Positions 6,959 to 12,532 of a stretch of 12,532 nucleotides of DNA are shown here, one piece after another (position 1 is the first letter of the stretch; the number at the start of each line of letters is the position of its first letter). Source of the stretch: Clostridiales bacterium. Its GTDB lineage: Bacteria; Bacillota; Clostridia; Christensenellales; CAG-1252. The translations under genes and the position numbers were made by a program. Below the pieces are notes generated by a model that saw nothing but the letters and a program-made list of their open reading frames with translations, did no database searches and was not told the origin of the DNA. The stretch is taken from NCBI GenBank assembly GCA_003445835.1, contig DMCI01000048.1, positions 1 through 12,532 of the forward strand. Reading direction: 5' to 3'.

Positions 6959-7780
6959 ATGTTGGAAAACGTGTTGACAAAGTCTATCCTCAGGCGACTG
7001 CCGAGTACGGTCACCGAAGTGCGCGTCCGTAGGCGGCAACCTTTTTGTTATTTGACCCCAAAAGGGCGGACGACGTCCGATCACGTCGTCACGGATGCGG
7101 AATTTGACGAGGTGCTTTCTTTGGTGACGGAACATTCGTTGTACGCCATTACGGAAAAGCTCGTAAACGGATATATCCCCCTAAAAGGCGGCGTGCGCGT
7201 CGGCGTCGCGGGCGAAGGCGTGATGGAAGGGGAAAGAGTCAAGACGGTCAAGCATATCACGTCGCTTGCCGTGCGCGTTCCGCACCAAATTTTCGGTATT
7301 GCGGATTTTCTTCAAATTGACGGATATTTCAATCAAAACGTCCTTATCGTATCGCCGCCGGGCGCGGGTAAAACGACCCTTTTGCGCGAGATTTCCCGCA
7401 AACTTTCCCGCGCGGGTAAAATCGTCGTCGTTTTGGACGAAAGAGGGGAGATCAGCGGGGCAAACGGGACGGAATTTGCTCTTGACCTCGGAGCAAATAC
7501 CGACGTGCTGTTCGGCTTCCCGAAAAAGGTGTCTTACGACAACGCGCTTCGCGCTTTGGCGCCAGATTATATCGTTACGGACGAGTTGTCCGGTGAAAAG
7601 GACGTCGAGGGCGTTTTGCGCGCCTATTACGGCGGTGTCAAGGTCGTTGCAACCTTGCACGGCGGCAGTTTGGACGTTTTTCACAAAGAATTTGCGTCGT
7701 TGGAACGTGTTTTCGATCATTTGATCCTGTTATCCAAAACACCAAAAGTCGGGTCGGTCGTTCGGGAGGTCGTAAAATGA
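6959..7780 (+). CDS. spoIIIAA: Stage III sporulation protein AA, secretion-type ATPase
   Basis: SpoIIIAA is the cytoplasmic ATPase of the SpoIIIA-SpoIIQ channel and is related to the type II/IV secretion ATPases. From ATG 6959 the protein has 273 residues, slightly shorter than the B. subtilis protein. It shows the N-terminal EVRVRRRQPF strand, the family segment GGVRVGVAGEGV, Walker A PPGAGKTT at 133-140, the DERGEI segment about 24 residues later, TDELSGEKDVEGVL in place of the more usual DEIG form, and KVVATLHGG near the C-terminus. The start is uncertain: the frame extends to an ATG at 6911, but that codon is inside the terminator stem and upstream of the likely promoter, while ATG 6959 has no Shine-Dalgarno; TTG 6962 and GTG 6971 are alternatives. 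It is the first gene of an eight-gene operon, with its stop overlapping the next start as ATGA. Confidence 0.93.
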   Translation: MLENVLTKSILRRLPSTVTEVRVRRRQPFCYLTPKGRTTSDHVVTDAEFDEVLSLVTEHSLYAITEKLVNGYIPLKGGVRVGVAGEGVMEGERVKTVKHITSLAVRVPHQIFGIADFLQIDGYFNQNVLIVSPPGAGKTTLLREISRKLSRAGKIVVVLDERGEISGANGTEFALDLGANTDVLFGFPKKVSYDNALRALAPDYIVTDELSGEKDVEGVLRAYYGGVKVVATLHGGSLDVFHKEFASLERVFDHLILLSKTPKVGSVVREVVK

Positions 7781-8232
7781 ACGCGCTTTCCGTTTTTGCG
7801 GGCGTGTGCTTGTTCTTTGCTTCCGCGCTCGTCGGCTTATGGATCAAAAAGCGCTTCGTAAGGAAGGCGGCGTTTTACGAAGAGTACTATCGATATCTGG
7901 TTTTCGCTTGCGAAAAGATCTCTTACGAGCGGATGCCGATCGCCGAGATCAAGGCGGCTTTCTTCAAAGGAGAACAAACGGAGTTTATCCGCTTTTTGCA
8001 AGGACAAGCCGCGTCGGCGCCATTAAGTGACAAGGAACTTGCCGAGATCGGAGATTATCTTTCAAAGATCGGCACGACGGACGCTGATACGCAGGTCGCT
8101 TCACTCAAGGGAAAATGCGCGGAGTTAAAACGCTTTTCCGAGGAGCAATGCTTGAAATATAAAAAGGACGGCGCGCTGTATTTTAAACTTTGCGTGTTGT
8201 TTGGAGTCGTAGCGTTTATTTTGATCGTTTAG
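7777..8232 (+). CDS. spoIIIAB: Stage III sporulation protein AB
   Basis: This 151-residue protein has an N-terminal membrane helix (about residues 3-23), a cytoplasmic helical middle containing YEEYYRYLVFACEKISYERMPIAEI, and a second membrane helix at the extreme C-terminus (LYFKLCVLFGVVAFILIV). That architecture, with the helical domain resembling the GspF-type platform of type II secretion systems, is what is known for SpoIIIAB. It is somewhat shorter than the B. subtilis protein (about 170 residues). The ATG overlaps the spoIIIAA stop by 4 bases (ATGA), and GGGAGG at 7764-7769 lies 7 bases upstream. It probably anchors the SpoIIIAA ATPase to the membrane. The position between AA and AC makes the call secure. 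Confidence 0.9.
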   Translation: MNALSVFAGVCLFFASALVGLWIKKRFVRKAAFYEEYYRYLVFACEKISYERMPIAEIKAAFFKGEQTEFIRFLQGQAASAPLSDKELAEIGDYLSKIGTTDADTQVASLKGKCAELKRFSEEQCLKYKKDGALYFKLCVLFGVVAFILIV

Positions 8233-8240
8233 GAGGGAGT

Positions 8241-8438
8241 ATGGACATCGGTGTGCTGTTTAAGATCGCGGGCATCGGCTTGCTTGCGGCGATCATCAAT
8301 ACCATTTTACGAAAGAGTGACAAAGAGGAGATCGCCACCATTACGACGCTAGCGTCGTTGGTCATCGTGCTCGTCATCGTTTTGGATATGATCGCTTCGC
8401 TTTTTGACAGCATCAAGTCGATCTTCAGTTTGTATTGA
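8241..8438 (+). CDS. spoIIIAC: Stage III sporulation protein AC
   Basis: This is a 65-residue membrane protein with two hydrophobic helices, about residues 4-20 (GVLFKIAGIGLLAAIIN) and 31-52, joined by a short charged loop RKSDKEEI. Size and topology match SpoIIIAC, which is normally near 68 residues and is an inner-membrane component of the engulfment channel. ATG 8241 was chosen because AGGAGGG at 8231-8237 sits 3 bases before it and because the extra N-terminal residues available upstream fall inside spoIIIAB without a ribosome site. It starts 8 bases after the AB stop, whose last two bases are part of the Shine-Dalgarno. Confidence 0.92.
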   Translation: MDIGVLFKIAGIGLLAAIINTILRKSDKEEIATITTLASLVIVLVIVLDMIASLFDSIKSIFSLY

Positions 8439-8439
8439 T

Positions 8440-8823
8440 ATGCAGATCGTCAAAGTCATCGGCGTGGGGCTTATCGGCGCGTTGGTCGCAGGGCTTCTCA
8501 GACAGGAAAAATCCGAACTTTACATCTTTGCGGTCATTGCGGGCGGCGCGTTGATTTTGATCGTCATTTTGTCTTCGCTGACCGAGGTCATCGCGCAGTT
8601 TGGGATGTTGGTCGGAAAAAGCGGCGTGGACGAATCGTTGTTTGCGGGAGTGCTTAAGATCATCGGCGTCGGGTACGTCACGGAATACGCCGCAGCGCTT
8701 TGCGCCGATTACGGCGTGACCAGTATCGGAAACAAATTACAACTGGCGGGGAAAGTCGCCATCTTTTTTATGACGATGCCCATTCTTGCCAATTTGGTTG
8801 ACGTGATCTCCTCGATGTTATGA
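8440..8823 (+). CDS. spoIIIAD: Stage III sporulation protein AD
   Basis: This 127-residue membrane protein has hydrophobic segments near residues 3-20, 29-52 and 101-122. Its N-terminal part, IGVGLIGALVAGLLRQEKSE, resembles SpoIIIAC, reflecting the known relationship of these two small channel subunits. The family is usually about 130 residues. ATG 8440 was preferred over an in-frame ATG at 8404 because SpoIIIAD proteins begin right before this first helix and the earlier codon lies inside spoIIIAC. The start is one base after the AC stop (TGATATG) and there is no Shine-Dalgarno, so translation probably depends on termination-coupled re-initiation. It is an inner-membrane part of the SpoIIIA complex of unknown exact role. 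Confidence 0.92.
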   Translation: MQIVKVIGVGLIGALVAGLLRQEKSELYIFAVIAGGALILIVILSSLTEVIAQFGMLVGKSGVDESLFAGVLKIIGVGYVTEYAAALCADYGVTSIGNKLQLAGKVAIFFMTMPILANLVDVISSML

Positions 8824-10004
8824 AACGTTGCGTTTGTTTCGTTTGCGTTTTCTTTTTGCTTCTTTACTGTGGCAGTATTGTTTGCGCTACGGCGGAAAGC
8901 AAAAGCAAAGAAGCGGTGGAAAGAGAGATCGGCGCAGAGATCGAAAAATATATCGACTCTTTGGATCTTGACGAGTTTGAAAAATATCTGCATACCTTGG
9001 AAAGCGCCGAAGAGATGCGGGGCGGCGTAAAAGGATTGATCTCCGGGTTTGTAAAAGGAGATATACCAATCTCTGTCAAAGGACTCCTTTCGTATTTCGG
9101 AGAGCAGGCGCTTGGCGCGCTTTCCGGGACGTTGACGGCGCTTTTGACCGTCGTAATCATCGCTGTGATGAACAGTATTTTGGCGGGGCTTACCTCCGGA
9201 TTTGTTAAAAAACAAACGATCGAGGTCGTACATTACGTTTGTTACGCGCTCGTCGTATCCATCGTGATGGCAAAGGTGGGCGGCGTGGTGATGGAATGCA
9301 AGGCGTTCTGCGGTGGGGTGGAAAATCTGACGCAAGGGGTTTTTCCGCCTTTGATCACCTTGATGAGCGCCCTCGGCGGCAGTGTTTCCGCATCGATCTA
9401 CAAGCCGCAACTCGCCGTTTTTTGCGTCGTGATCGGCAAGATCTTCGGAAAGGTGGTTCTGCCGCTCTTTATTGCGTCCATCGCTTTTTGTTTGATCGGA
9501 AATTTGTCTTCCGCGGTAAAAATGGACAAGATACAATCGGCGATCCGATACTGTTCCACCTTGATCGTGACGGCGGTCTTCGGGTCGTTTATGACCTATT
9601 TGACCGTTGCGGGGATCACGGGAGGTATGGTGGACGGCGTAGGGATTAAAGCGGCAAAATTCGTACTTTCTGGCTACGTACCTATTCTCGGCGGGTATCT
9701 GTCGCAAGGGTTCGATCTTGTCAGCGCCGGTTGTGTCTTGATCAAAAACTCCATCGGCATGATCGGCATCATTGCGGTGCTGTATATGGTGTTGAAACCC
9801 ATTTTACACGTGACGATATTTTCCTTTGCATTGAAGATCGTCGCGTCGGTCATTCAACCCATCGGGGATAAGCGCGTCTCGGATTTTTTGTATTCGGTTT
9901 CCAATGCGACCAAGATCCTCGTTACCACGATTTTGGGGACGGGCTTCGTGCTGATATTGACTCTGCTTTTGATGATCGTGACTTGCAACGTGGGAGTACT
10001 GTGA
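8820..10004 (+). CDS. spoIIIAE: Stage III sporulation protein AE
   Basis: This 394-residue protein is the largest membrane component of the SpoIIIA complex. Residues 1-24 form a clear signal peptide (basic MKR, a long hydrophobic core, then CATAES with a plausible cleavage after Ala). A charged helical region on the outer side follows (about 26-90), and then roughly seven membrane helices from residue 96 to the C-terminus. The Gly-rich segment FPPLITLMSALGGSVSASIYKP is typical of the family. Length and layout match the B. subtilis protein of about 400 residues. The start overlaps the spoIIIAD stop as ATGA and lacks a Shine-Dalgarno, again suggesting coupling. It ends overlapping spoIIIAF by one base. 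Confidence 0.94.
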   Translation: MKRCVCFVCVFFLLLYCGSIVCATAESKSKEAVEREIGAEIEKYIDSLDLDEFEKYLHTLESAEEMRGGVKGLISGFVKGDIPISVKGLLSYFGEQALGALSGTLTALLTVVIIAVMNSILAGLTSGFVKKQTIEVVHYVCYALVVSIVMAKVGGVVMECKAFCGGVENLTQGVFPPLITLMSALGGSVSASIYKPQLAVFCVVIGKIFGKVVLPLFIASIAFCLIGNLSSAVKMDKIQSAIRYCSTLIVTAVFGSFMTYLTVAGITGGMVDGVGIKAAKFVLSGYVPILGGYLSQGFDLVSAGCVLIKNSIGMIGIIAVLYMVLKPILHVTIFSFALKIVASVIQPIGDKRVSDFLYSVSNATKILVTTILGTGFVLILTLLLMIVTCNVGVL

Positions 10005-10459
10005 TGACGGGGTGGATTTTGAGCATCGTCGGAACGGTCTTGACCGTCACTTTGGCGGAAGTGATGTTGCCCGAAGGGCAAACGGCAAAGTTTATCAAAG
10101 GCGTGATTTCTTTGATGATCATTTATGTCGTGATCGCCCCCATCCCCGCCATCCTCAGCGCAAAAATCGACGTAAACAGTTTTTTCGATTTTTCTTCCGC
10201 GGGTTATGAATCTAACTCTTCCTTCATAGAAATTATCAAAGAGGACAAACAGTCCGCCCTCACAAAAGAGGTCAACCGAGCGTTTTACGACAAAGGACTC
10301 ACAAGCGCGTCGGTGCTGATCCTTCTTGACGAGGAATATGAAGTAAAGCAAGTGTTTTTAACGACCTCGAAAAGAGACTTTGACGAAGCTTATCGTTTGA
10401 CGGTGCGATCTCTTGGGGTAAAGGAGGAAAAGATAGTGGTCAATGAAGTTTTTACATGA
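10004..10459 (+). CDS. spoIIIAF: Stage III sporulation protein AF
   Basis: SpoIIIAF has two N-terminal membrane helices (about residues 3-20 and 30-49, the second ending VVIAPIPAILS) and a soluble domain facing the intermembrane space. Here the soluble part runs from about 55 to 151 and shows the helix-strand pattern expected of a ring-building motif, with NRAFYDKGLTSASVLILLD and EEKIVVNEVF. At 151 residues the protein is clearly shorter than the roughly 200 of the B. subtilis version. The start is ATG 10004 in TGATG, overlapping the AE stop by one base, with GGGAG at 9992-9996. An earlier in-frame ATG at 9983 would add only seven residues and has no support. The gene overlaps spoIIIAG by 17 bases. 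Confidence 0.9.
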   Translation: MTGWILSIVGTVLTVTLAEVMLPEGQTAKFIKGVISLMIIYVVIAPIPAILSAKIDVNSFFDFSSAGYESNSSFIEIIKEDKQSALTKEVNRAFYDKGLTSASVLILLDEEYEVKQVFLTTSKRDFDEAYRLTVRSLGVKEEKIVVNEVFT

Positions 10460-10853
10460 CGTAAAAAGCAAGATAGCAAAAAGCAAATGGTTCGTTAAGC
10501 TCAAAAGCGTAAAAAACGTCGAGATCATTTTGGCGGTGGCGCTGGCGGCGATAGCCATCGTCGCGTACGTTGCGATTTCGCTTGGCGGCGGGGCGAAAAA
10601 GACGCAGAGCGCCGAACCCAAAATGACGGAAGCGGAGGCGCGCGTCGCGCAAGTGATCTCGGAAATATCCGGGGTAGGAAAAGCGCGGGTGCTTATCACC
10701 GCCGGCGCGGATAAGTCGGTCGTCGGCGTCGTGGTCGTCGCCGAAGGCGCAGACAATATTGACAGTCGCGTCAAAATGATCCGTTGCGTCAGCGCAGCCA
10801 CCGGCGCATCGGTGGATCAAATAGAAATTTTTGAAATGGCAAAGGGAGGATAA
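10443..10853 (+). CDS. spoIIIAG: Stage III sporulation protein AG, compact form
   Basis: SpoIIIAG forms the large ring of the SpoIIIA-SpoIIQ channel. This copy has 136 residues against about 230 in B. subtilis. It has a basic cytoplasmic N-terminus, one membrane helix at about 27-47, a short linker, then a helix at 63-76, the family signature SGVGKARVLITAG (76-88) and, only about six residues later, GVVVVAEGADN (95-105), a second helix at 107-121 and the strand QIEIFEM. In known homologues a long insertion, seen in the B. subtilis structure as a beta-triangle, lies between the first two of these strands; it is missing here. There is no frameshift, and flanking motifs are intact. The start overlaps spoIIIAF by 17 bases, with AAGGAGG at 10421-10427 unusually far (15 bases) from the only possible ATG. 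Identity is sure; ring behaviour without the insertion is open. Confidence 0.92.
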   Translation: MKFLHDVKSKIAKSKWFVKLKSVKNVEIILAVALAAIAIVAYVAISLGGGAKKTQSAEPKMTEAEARVAQVISEISGVGKARVLITAGADKSVVGVVVVAEGADNIDSRVKMIRCVSAATGASVDQIEIFEMAKGG

Positions 10854-10857
10854 CGTT

Positions 10858-11349
10858 ATGTCGAATAAGAAAAAAATCATTATCATTTGTTCTATGGTCG
10901 TGTTGCTCGTCGCGGCGGCGTATTTGAACGTTTTGATTACCAAGAAAAACACCCAAACGGCGGCGAAGACTATCGGGGACGAGAATTCCACCGTGGTTTC
11001 CTTCTTCACCAGTTACAGAAGCGCGAGGGACGCTTCCAGACAGGAAAGTTTTATGTATTACGATTCCATCATCAATTCCGAGACCGCATCGGTCGCCGCC
11101 ATCGCTTCGGCGGAAGACAAGAGGCAGGAACTTGCCGGTTTTACCGAGACGGAACTCGTTTTGGAAGGATTGATCAAGGCAAAGGGATTTGAAGACGCCG
11201 TCGTGACTATCTCCACGGCAAACGTCAACGCCATCGTCAAAAAAGCGGGAGGGCTGGACGCCGAAGACGCCGCGCAGATCCTTTCCGTCATTACGGCGGA
11301 AACGGGCGTGACCGCAAGCAAGGTCATCGTCACGCCGTATTCGGTGTAA
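10858..11349 (+). CDS. spoIIIAH: Stage III sporulation protein AH
   Basis: SpoIIIAH is the mother-cell membrane protein that binds forespore SpoIIQ across the two membranes. This 163-residue protein has a short basic N-terminus (MSNKKK), one membrane helix at about 7-27, a linker, a long first helix beginning FFTSYRSARDASRQE, and the ring-building domain with ELVLEGLIKAKGFEDAVVTIS and DAAQILSVITAETGVTASKVIV, all strongly family-like. It is shorter than the B. subtilis protein (about 218), mainly by a short linker between membrane and domain. ATG 10858 was chosen because GGGAGG at 10844-10849 lies 8 bases before it; the in-frame ATG at 10831 is inside spoIIIAG without a ribosome site. It is the last gene of the operon and is followed by a terminator. 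Confidence 0.94.
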   Translation: MSNKKKIIIICSMVVLLVAAAYLNVLITKKNTQTAAKTIGDENSTVVSFFTSYRSARDASRQESFMYYDSIINSETASVAAIASAEDKRQELAGFTETELVLEGLIKAKGFEDAVVTISTANVNAIVKKAGGLDAEDAAQILSVITAETGVTASKVIVTPYSV

Positions 11350-11355
11350 AATTCG

Positions 11356-11386
11356 GGGCGACTCTTTGTTGAGTCGCTCTTTTTTT
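11356..11386 (+). terminator. Intrinsic terminator after spoIIIAH
   Basis: A 9-bp stem, GGGCGACTC (11356-11364) with GAGTCGCTC (11371-11379), has one G-T wobble and a 6-base loop and is followed by seven T residues (11380-11386). It begins 7 bases after the spoIIIAH stop and closes the sporulation operon, isolating it from the constitutive unit downstream. Confidence 0.92.
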
Positions 11387-11438
11387 GCGAAAACGGCAAA
11401 TAATTCCCGTTCCGCTCGTTTGATAATCTTTCTATCGC

Positions 11439-11467
11439 TTGAAATAATAATATTGTTATGCTATAAT
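11439..11467 (+). promoter_or_regulatory. Housekeeping (sigma-A) promoter for the asp23-nusB-folD unit
   Basis: TTGAAA (11439-11444) and TATAAT (11462-11467) are 17 bases apart, and TGC precedes the -10, giving an extended -10. This is the best housekeeping promoter in the window. The start point would fall near 11474-11475, so the mRNA would begin almost exactly at the GGAGG ribosome site (11474-11478) with a leader of about 9 bases. Confidence 0.85.
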
Positions 11468-11482
11468 TCTTTTGGAGGAATT

Positions 11483-11806
11483 ATGATAGACGACAACAGA
11501 TACGAGGACATCATCGCTTCCATTGCCGCCGTCGCCGCTTTTAAGGTAAACGGCGTGGCTTCTCTTTCCGGTGTTGCCGGTATGGAGGGTAAGGCGCAAA
11601 AGAAGCAACCCAAAAGCGTTATCGTAACGATGCTTCCCGGCGATAGGGTGGTCATCGATGTTTACGTCAACGCATTTTCGGGCGTTACCGTCCCTGACCT
11701 TGCGTACGACTTGCAGGAGCGCATCGCCGCCGAGGTGGAAAAATCGACCAAATACAAAGTTAAAGCAGTCAACGTAAACGTTGCGGGCGTCGTCTTCAAC
11801 CAGTGA
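11483..11806 (+). CDS. yqhY: Asp23/Gls24 family protein (YqhY-like)
   Basis: This 107-residue protein carries a single Asp23/Gls24 domain: RYEDIIASIAAVAAFKVNGV at the start, a central strand pair with VVIDVYVNAFSGVTVPDLAYDLQERI, and a C-terminal strand YKVKAVNVNVAGVVF, all matching the family pattern. It has no membrane helix. In B. subtilis the homologue yqhY sits between accC and nusB and has been linked to control of acetyl-CoA carboxylase; here yqhY precedes nusB but accB and accC are absent from this place. The start is ATG 11483, 4 bases after GGAGG (11474-11478); the frame extends to 11366 but that would lie across the terminator and promoter. The gene ends 2 bases before the preferred nusB start. 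The symbol is by family and context; the molecular role is not established. Confidence 0.88.
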   Translation: MIDDNRYEDIIASIAAVAAFKVNGVASLSGVAGMEGKAQKKQPKSVIVTMLPGDRVVIDVYVNAFSGVTVPDLAYDLQERIAAEVEKSTKYKVKAVNVNVAGVVFNQ

Positions 11807-11808
11807 TT

Positions 11809-12213
11809 ATGAGCAGAAAAAACGCAAGAGAAACACTATACAAACTTGTTTTCGAATATCTTTTTACCAAAGAGATCAACGAGCAGACCGAAGGAATGCT
11901 ACTTCTTGACGCATCGCTTTCGGAGGATGATAAGGATTATATCCGCAAATGCTACAACGGCATTGCGGAGCATTTTGACGACTTGACGGCGCGTATCACA
12001 AAATATACCACCGGCTACGCCTCTGCGGATAGACTTGTAAAAGGGGATTTGACCGCGATGTTGATCTCCGCTTACGAACTGGAGTTCTGCGAGGAGATAC
12101 CTGCGAGCGTATCGATCAGCGAGGCGGTGGAACTTGTTAAGCAGTTTAGCACAAGCAAGAGTAGCGGCTTTGTTAACGGAGTGCTGGCGAGTATCAATAA
12201 GGAGGTCAGATGA
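11809..12213 (+). CDS. nusB: Transcription antitermination factor NusB
   Basis: NusB binds boxA RNA with NusE (ribosomal protein S10) and supports antitermination of rRNA operons. The protein has 134 residues, a normal length, and is entirely helical. It opens with MSRKNARETLYKLVFEY, the Arg-rich first helix that contacts RNA, and ends with the family signature SISEAVELVKQFSTSKSSGFVNGVLASI. ATG 11809 is chosen because NusB proteins begin at this MSR; GTG 11803, overlapping the upstream stop as GTGA, would add only two residues. Neither start has a Shine-Dalgarno, so translation is probably coupled to the gene before it. The stop lies 2 bases before the preferred folD start. Confidence 0.93.
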   Translation: MSRKNARETLYKLVFEYLFTKEINEQTEGMLLLDASLSEDDKDYIRKCYNGIAEHFDDLTARITKYTTGYASADRLVKGDLTAMLISAYELEFCEEIPASVSISEAVELVKQFSTSKSSGFVNGVLASINKEVR

Positions 12214-12215
12214 TT

Positions 12216-12532
12216 ATGGGAAAAATTATTGACGGGAAAGCGATTGCAAACGCTTTGCAAGAGCGCCTTAAGGAGCAGATCGCGTATTTTGCAATGACAG
12301 TCGGCAGAAAGCCGAAGCTTGCCGTGATCATGGTTGGGGAAGATCCCGCCAGCGCGATCTACGTCAGAAACAAGATCCGTGCTTGCGAGGCGGTTGGCGT
12401 GACGTCCGAAGCGTACAAACTTGCCGATACCATCGAGCCCGCTTATCTTGAAGATCTTATCCGCAAGCTCAACGCGGACAGAGAAGTGGACGGCATTTTG
12501 GTGCAACTGCCTTTGCCGCTTGGTTTCAATGC
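12216..12532 (+). CDS. folD: Bifunctional methylenetetrahydrofolate dehydrogenase/cyclohydrolase FolD (3' truncated)
   Basis: FolD interconverts 5,10-methylene- and 10-formyl-tetrahydrofolate in the cytoplasm, supplying one-carbon units with NADP reduction. The window holds the first 105 residues of about 280 and ends inside the gene. Visible family features are the opening KIIDGKAIANALQERL, the catalytic-site segment SAIYVRNKIRACEAVGV with the conserved Tyr and Lys of YVxxK, and DGILVQLPLPLGFN, part of the substrate site. ATG 12216 is chosen because AAGGAGG at 12199-12205 lies 10 bases before it; ATG 12210, overlapping the nusB stop, is also possible but only 4 bases from the ribosome site. 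The nusB-folD order is conserved in many Bacillota. The NADP-binding half is outside the window. Confidence 0.95.
   Translation, partial: MGKIIDGKAIANALQERLKEQIAYFAMTVGRKPKLAVIMVGEDPASAIYVRNKIRACEAVGVTSEAYKLADTIEPAYLEDLIRKLNADREVDGILVQLPLPLGFN

Noticed and set aside
8709..9707. Minus-strand open frame (332 codons) across spoIIIAD/AE
   Set aside because: It is antisense to two conserved membrane protein genes; its product is rich in His, Arg and Asp as expected from reverse reading of hydrophobic codons.
10831..10857. Earlier spoIIIAH start at ATG 10831
   Set aside because: It lies inside spoIIIAG without a Shine-Dalgarno; GGGAGG at 10844-10849 clearly serves ATG 10858.
11366..11482. 39-residue hydrophobic N-terminal extension of the Asp23 protein
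   Set aside because: It would be encoded across the spoIIIAH terminator and the sigma-A promoter; the real start has GGAGG immediately before ATG 11483.

Overview
The window looks like a chromosomal segment of an endospore-forming member of the Bacillota, most likely class Clostridia. The evidence is the complete spoIIIA locus (AA to AH in canonical order), followed by an Asp23/Gls24 gene, nusB and folD, a neighbourhood familiar from Bacillus and clostridia. Gene density is high, Shine-Dalgarno sequences are strong and purine-rich, and almost everything is on the + strand. No tRNA, rRNA, CRISPR array, insertion sequence or prophage was seen. Species-level assignment is not possible from the sequence alone.

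Layout. (1) 1-1640: the 3' end of a substrate-binding protein gene, then the permease and ATPase genes of an SsuABC/TauABC/NMT1-type ABC importer, tightly packed. (2) 1637-2308: two small unrecognised genes transcribed divergently from a 63-bp gap; the leftward one ends tail-to-tail on the ATPase gene with overlapping stop codons. (3) 2364-6923: a promoter, the two overlapping genes of a type IIA topoisomerase (best read as topoisomerase IV, parE-parC, because the A subunit has no recognisable GyrA box), and a strong intrinsic terminator. (4) 6925-11386: a sigma-E-like promoter, eight overlapping or abutting spoIIIA genes and a second intrinsic terminator. (5) 11439-12532: a clear housekeeping promoter, then the yqhY-like Asp23 gene, nusB and a truncated folD.

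How the genes work together. The spoIIIA products build the mother-cell side of the SpoIIIA-SpoIIQ channel: AA is the cytoplasmic ATPase, AB to AE are inner-membrane parts, and AF, AG and AH carry the ring-building domains facing the intermembrane space. Topoisomerase IV decatenates daughter chromosomes. NusB (antitermination), FolD (one-carbon metabolism) and the Asp23 protein form a vegetative unit with its own promoter.

Most of the window is conserved core genome and I do not see a wholly new system. The most interesting points are a very short SpoIIIAG that appears to lack the insertion between the first two strands of its ring-building domain, general shortening of the other soluble SpoIIIA parts, a sigma-E-like promoter placed so close to spoIIIAA that its mRNA may have almost no leader, and the divergent pair of small unknown genes.
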